This document shows positions 52,756 through 54,236 of a DNA stretch of 54,236 bases, one piece after another. The DNA comes from Agromyces sp. NDB4Y10 (GTDB lineage Bacteria; Actinomycetota; Actinomycetes; Actinomycetales; Microbacteriaceae), in the NCBI RefSeq assembly GCF_001620055.1, contig NZ_LQGY01000001.1:1-54236 (forward strand). Direction: 5' to 3'. The position numbers were made by a program, and so were the translations under genes. The notes under the pieces were generated by a model. That model saw only the letters and a list, made by a program, of their open reading frames with translations. It was not told where the DNA came from and did not search any database. Position 1 is the first letter of the stretch; each line of letters starts with the position of its first letter.

Positions 52756-53990
52756 GCCTGGTCTTCCATGTTCGGGGCGGGACTCGGCTGCACGGTGAGG
52801 GCGGCGAGCCGGTGCGGTGGTGCGTCGGTGCGGTGGCGGCCGGGCGGTGCGCCGGGGCCGCGGGCGGCGGTGAGGGTGCCGAGCACGCGCGGCGTGCCGC
52901 GTCCGTGCCGGGTCAGTTCGGCGGCGATGCCGTGGCAGCGCATCCAGCCGAGCAGGCCGAACAGCAGCACCTCCTTGGCGTCGGGGTCGACGCCGCGTTC
53001 GGCGCTCGAGGCGGGGCGGATGCCGCGGGCCCCTGCGTGCGCGCCGATCCGGCGCACGAGGTCGGCGTTGTGCACGCCGCCGCCCGAGAGGACGAGGTCG
53101 GCGGTGCCGTCCGGCACGGCCGCGACGACGGTGCGCGCGGTGAGCTCGGCGAGCGTGGCGAGCAGGTCGGCGAGCGGCAGGTCCGCGGCATCCGCTCGCC
53201 TCGCCGCGGCGTCGACGACGTCGAGCGTGAACGTCTCGCGCCCGGTGGTCTTGGGCGCCGGCGCTGCGAAGTACGGGTGCGCGAGGAGCTCGCGCAGGAG
53301 CGCGTCGTGCACCGTGCCGCCCGCGGCGAGCGCACCGTCGCGGTCGTAGCCGCTCGCGCCGTCGGTGGCGCGGACGACGGCCGCGTCGAGCAGCCCGTTG
53401 GCCGGGCCGGTGTCGAACGCCTCGACCTCGCCGTCGGGGTGCACGACCTGCACGTTCGCGATGCCGCCGAGGTTCGCGGTGGCGATGGGCCGGCCCGACT
53501 CGCGTGCCTCGGCGCCGAGCCAGGCCCGGTCGAACACGGCCATGAGGGGTGCGCCCTCGCCGCCCGCGGCGATGTCGGCCGTCCGCAGGTCGGCGACCAC
53601 GGGCGCGTCCATGCGCTCGGCGATCCACGCGGGCGAGCCGAGCTGCAGCGTGCCCTGCGCGCGACCGCCGTCGACCCAGTGGTGCACGGTCTGCCCGTGC
53701 GAGACGACGAGGTCGGCCTCGCCGGCCGGGGCGACGGATGCCGCGGCGTCGGCGAACGCGCGACCGAGCTCGGTGTCGAGGCGGCACCACTCCGCGCCCG
53801 TGAGGGCGGCACCGTGCACCACGTCGAGCACCCGGTCGCGCAGCCCGTCGGGCCAGGCCACGGTCCGGGTGCGGACGGGCGCGAGGCCGAGGTGCACGCC
53901 GGCATCCGCGTCGGCGCGGTGCTCGACGTCGACCAGGGCGACGTCGATGCCGTCGGCCGACGTGCCGGACTGGAGCGCGAGGATCCTCAT
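52752..53990 (-). CDS. anmK: Anhydro-N-acetylmuramic acid kinase
   Basis: 412 residues of the hexokinase-like ASKHA superfamily. The ATP-phosphate loop SGTSADGIDVALVD is at residues 8-21; SHGQTVHHW, LGGIANVQ, AFDTGPANGLLDA and SGGGVHNADL mark the rest of the active site. It opens the anhydro bond and phosphorylates anhMurNAc to MurNAc-6-phosphate, the MurQ substrate. The C-terminal ~40 residues are an Arg/Pro-rich extension not usual in the family. It overlaps both neighbours by 4 bp. Confidence 0.95.
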   Translation of the reverse strand: MRILALQSGTSADGIDVALVDVEHRADADAGVHLGLAPVRTRTVAWPDGLRDRVLDVVHGAALTGAEWCRLDTELGRAFADAAASVAPAGEADLVVSHGQTVHHWVDGGRAQGTLQLGSPAWIAERMDAPVVADLRTADIAAGGEGAPLMAVFDRAWLGAEARESGRPIATANLGGIANVQVVHPDGEVEAFDTGPANGLLDAAVVRATDGASGYDRDGALAAGGTVHDALLRELLAHPYFAAPAPKTTGRETFTLDVVDAAARRADAADLPLADLLATLAELTARTVVAAVPDGTADLVLSGGGVHNADLVRRIGAHAGARGIRPASSAERGVDPDAKEVLLFGLLGWMRCHGIAAELTRHGRGTPRVLGTLTAARGPGAPPGRHRTDAPPHRLAALTVQPSPAPNMEDQA

Positions 53991-54236
53991 CGGCCCGCTC
54001 CGGACGCGAGCGGGACGCCGGCCGCAGGCTTCGCCGGCGTCGTGCCGGCTTCGAGTCGCTCGCGGACGGCGATGGCGGCGAGCCGGCTCGCGGCGCGCGC
54101 GTGGACGACGGGCAGGGCGGGCGCGTCGGTGCCGGCCGCGATGTCGGGCGCGCCGTCGGCGGCGCCGACGTTGACGACGACCGCGTCGGGCCGCACGCGT
54201 GCGACGGCGACGACGAGGGCCGCCTGCGGCGGGTCG
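53987..54236 (-). CDS. Probable GH3 beta-N-acetylhexosaminidase, C-terminal part (cut by window edge)
   Basis: The last ~82 residues of a protein that extends past the window. RPDAVVVNVGAADGAP followed by HARAASRLAAIAVRERL resembles the C-terminal alpha/beta domain of actinobacterial two-domain NagZ-type glycoside hydrolase family 3 enzymes, and position fits, since its ATGA overlap with anmK places it in the recycling operon. The catalytic domain is not visible. A different sugar-cleaving or -binding protein cannot be excluded. Confidence 0.6.
   Translation of the reverse strand, partial: DPPQAALVVAVARVRPDAVVVNVGAADGAPDIAAGTDAPALPVVHARAASRLAAIAVRERLEAGTTPAKPAAGVPLASGAGR

Overview
High-GC (roughly 70% or more), gene-dense actinobacterial DNA. 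ATG, GTG and at least one TTG start occur, and many promoters are leaderless or nearly so. The best fit is the family Microbacteriaceae (Agromyces/Microbacterium-like). The main clues are three copies of a small KLRR-motif protein family that I know from that family (now usually named DUF7882) and the pervasive octamer CGGATGCC/GGCATCCG. The assignment is inference from gene content, not from a marker phylogeny.

Layout. 1-0.98 kb: the 5' part of tilS divergent from ppa, then a strong bidirectional terminator. 0.98-2.3 kb: a secreted coiled-coil/LytM (M23) protein. 2.5-2.9 kb: tRNA-Glu, tRNA-Asp and tRNA-Phe with promoter and terminators. 3.0-8.7 kb: a lineage-specific stretch of small proteins of unknown function, two of the KLRR paralogues, and a ctaD / carboxylate-amine ligase pair whose ends overlap. 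Several long inverted repeats lie between these genes, and the CGGATGCC octamer is scarce here. 8.7-11.8 kb: a complete molybdate operon, with an HTH+Mop regulator followed by modA, modB and modC. 11.8-15.0 kb: AraC and LacI regulators and a zinc alcohol dehydrogenase. 15.2-20.4 kb: a DMT exporter, two alpha/beta hydrolases, a zinc metallopeptidase, a proline iminopeptidase with an extreme acidic tail, and a DUF427 protein. 20.5-24.5 kb: malate dehydrogenase, acyl-CoA oxidase and small membrane proteins. 24.6-32.9 kb: RecQ, an SDR enzyme, a YcnI/CopC copper-type pair with a membrane protein, a secreted 5'-nucleotidase and an EamA transporter. 33-42 kb: a DUF3516 helicase, DUF1353, an AEC transporter, an aldo/keto reductase, a BCCT transporter, PhzF and a phosphodiesterase-like protein. 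42-47.5 kb: a coupled ArsR-SRPBCC-VOC operon, a PhnB-like protein, the third KLRR paralogue, a TFIIB-type zinc protein, UdgX, a cold-shock protein, a TSUP exporter and DUF2510. 47.5-50.8 kb: a beta-propeller-like lipid-side protein, and a His-rich TIGR03943 protein with its permease. 50.9-54.2 kb: a MurNAc-recycling operon (GH3-like fragment, anmK, murQ, murR-type regulator).

Functional units. The molybdate operon is self-contained: sensor/regulator, binding protein, permease and ATPase are joined by overlapping or near-overlapping genes. The last operon forms a cell-wall salvage route: a glycosidase releases amino sugars, AnmK phosphorylates anhydroMurNAc, MurQ cleaves the lactyl ether, and an RpiR-type repressor would respond to MurNAc-6P. 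The TIGR03943/permease pair and the YcnI/CopC set look like metal handling.

Most novel signals: (1) the octamer CGGATGCC at about five times the composition-based expectation, often built from otherwise rare codons; (2) the KLRR paralogue family with unexplained inverted repeats in its promoter regions; (3) many TANNNT-N6-8-start arrangements, which imply leaderless mRNAs. I saw no CRISPR array, transposase, prophage or rRNA.
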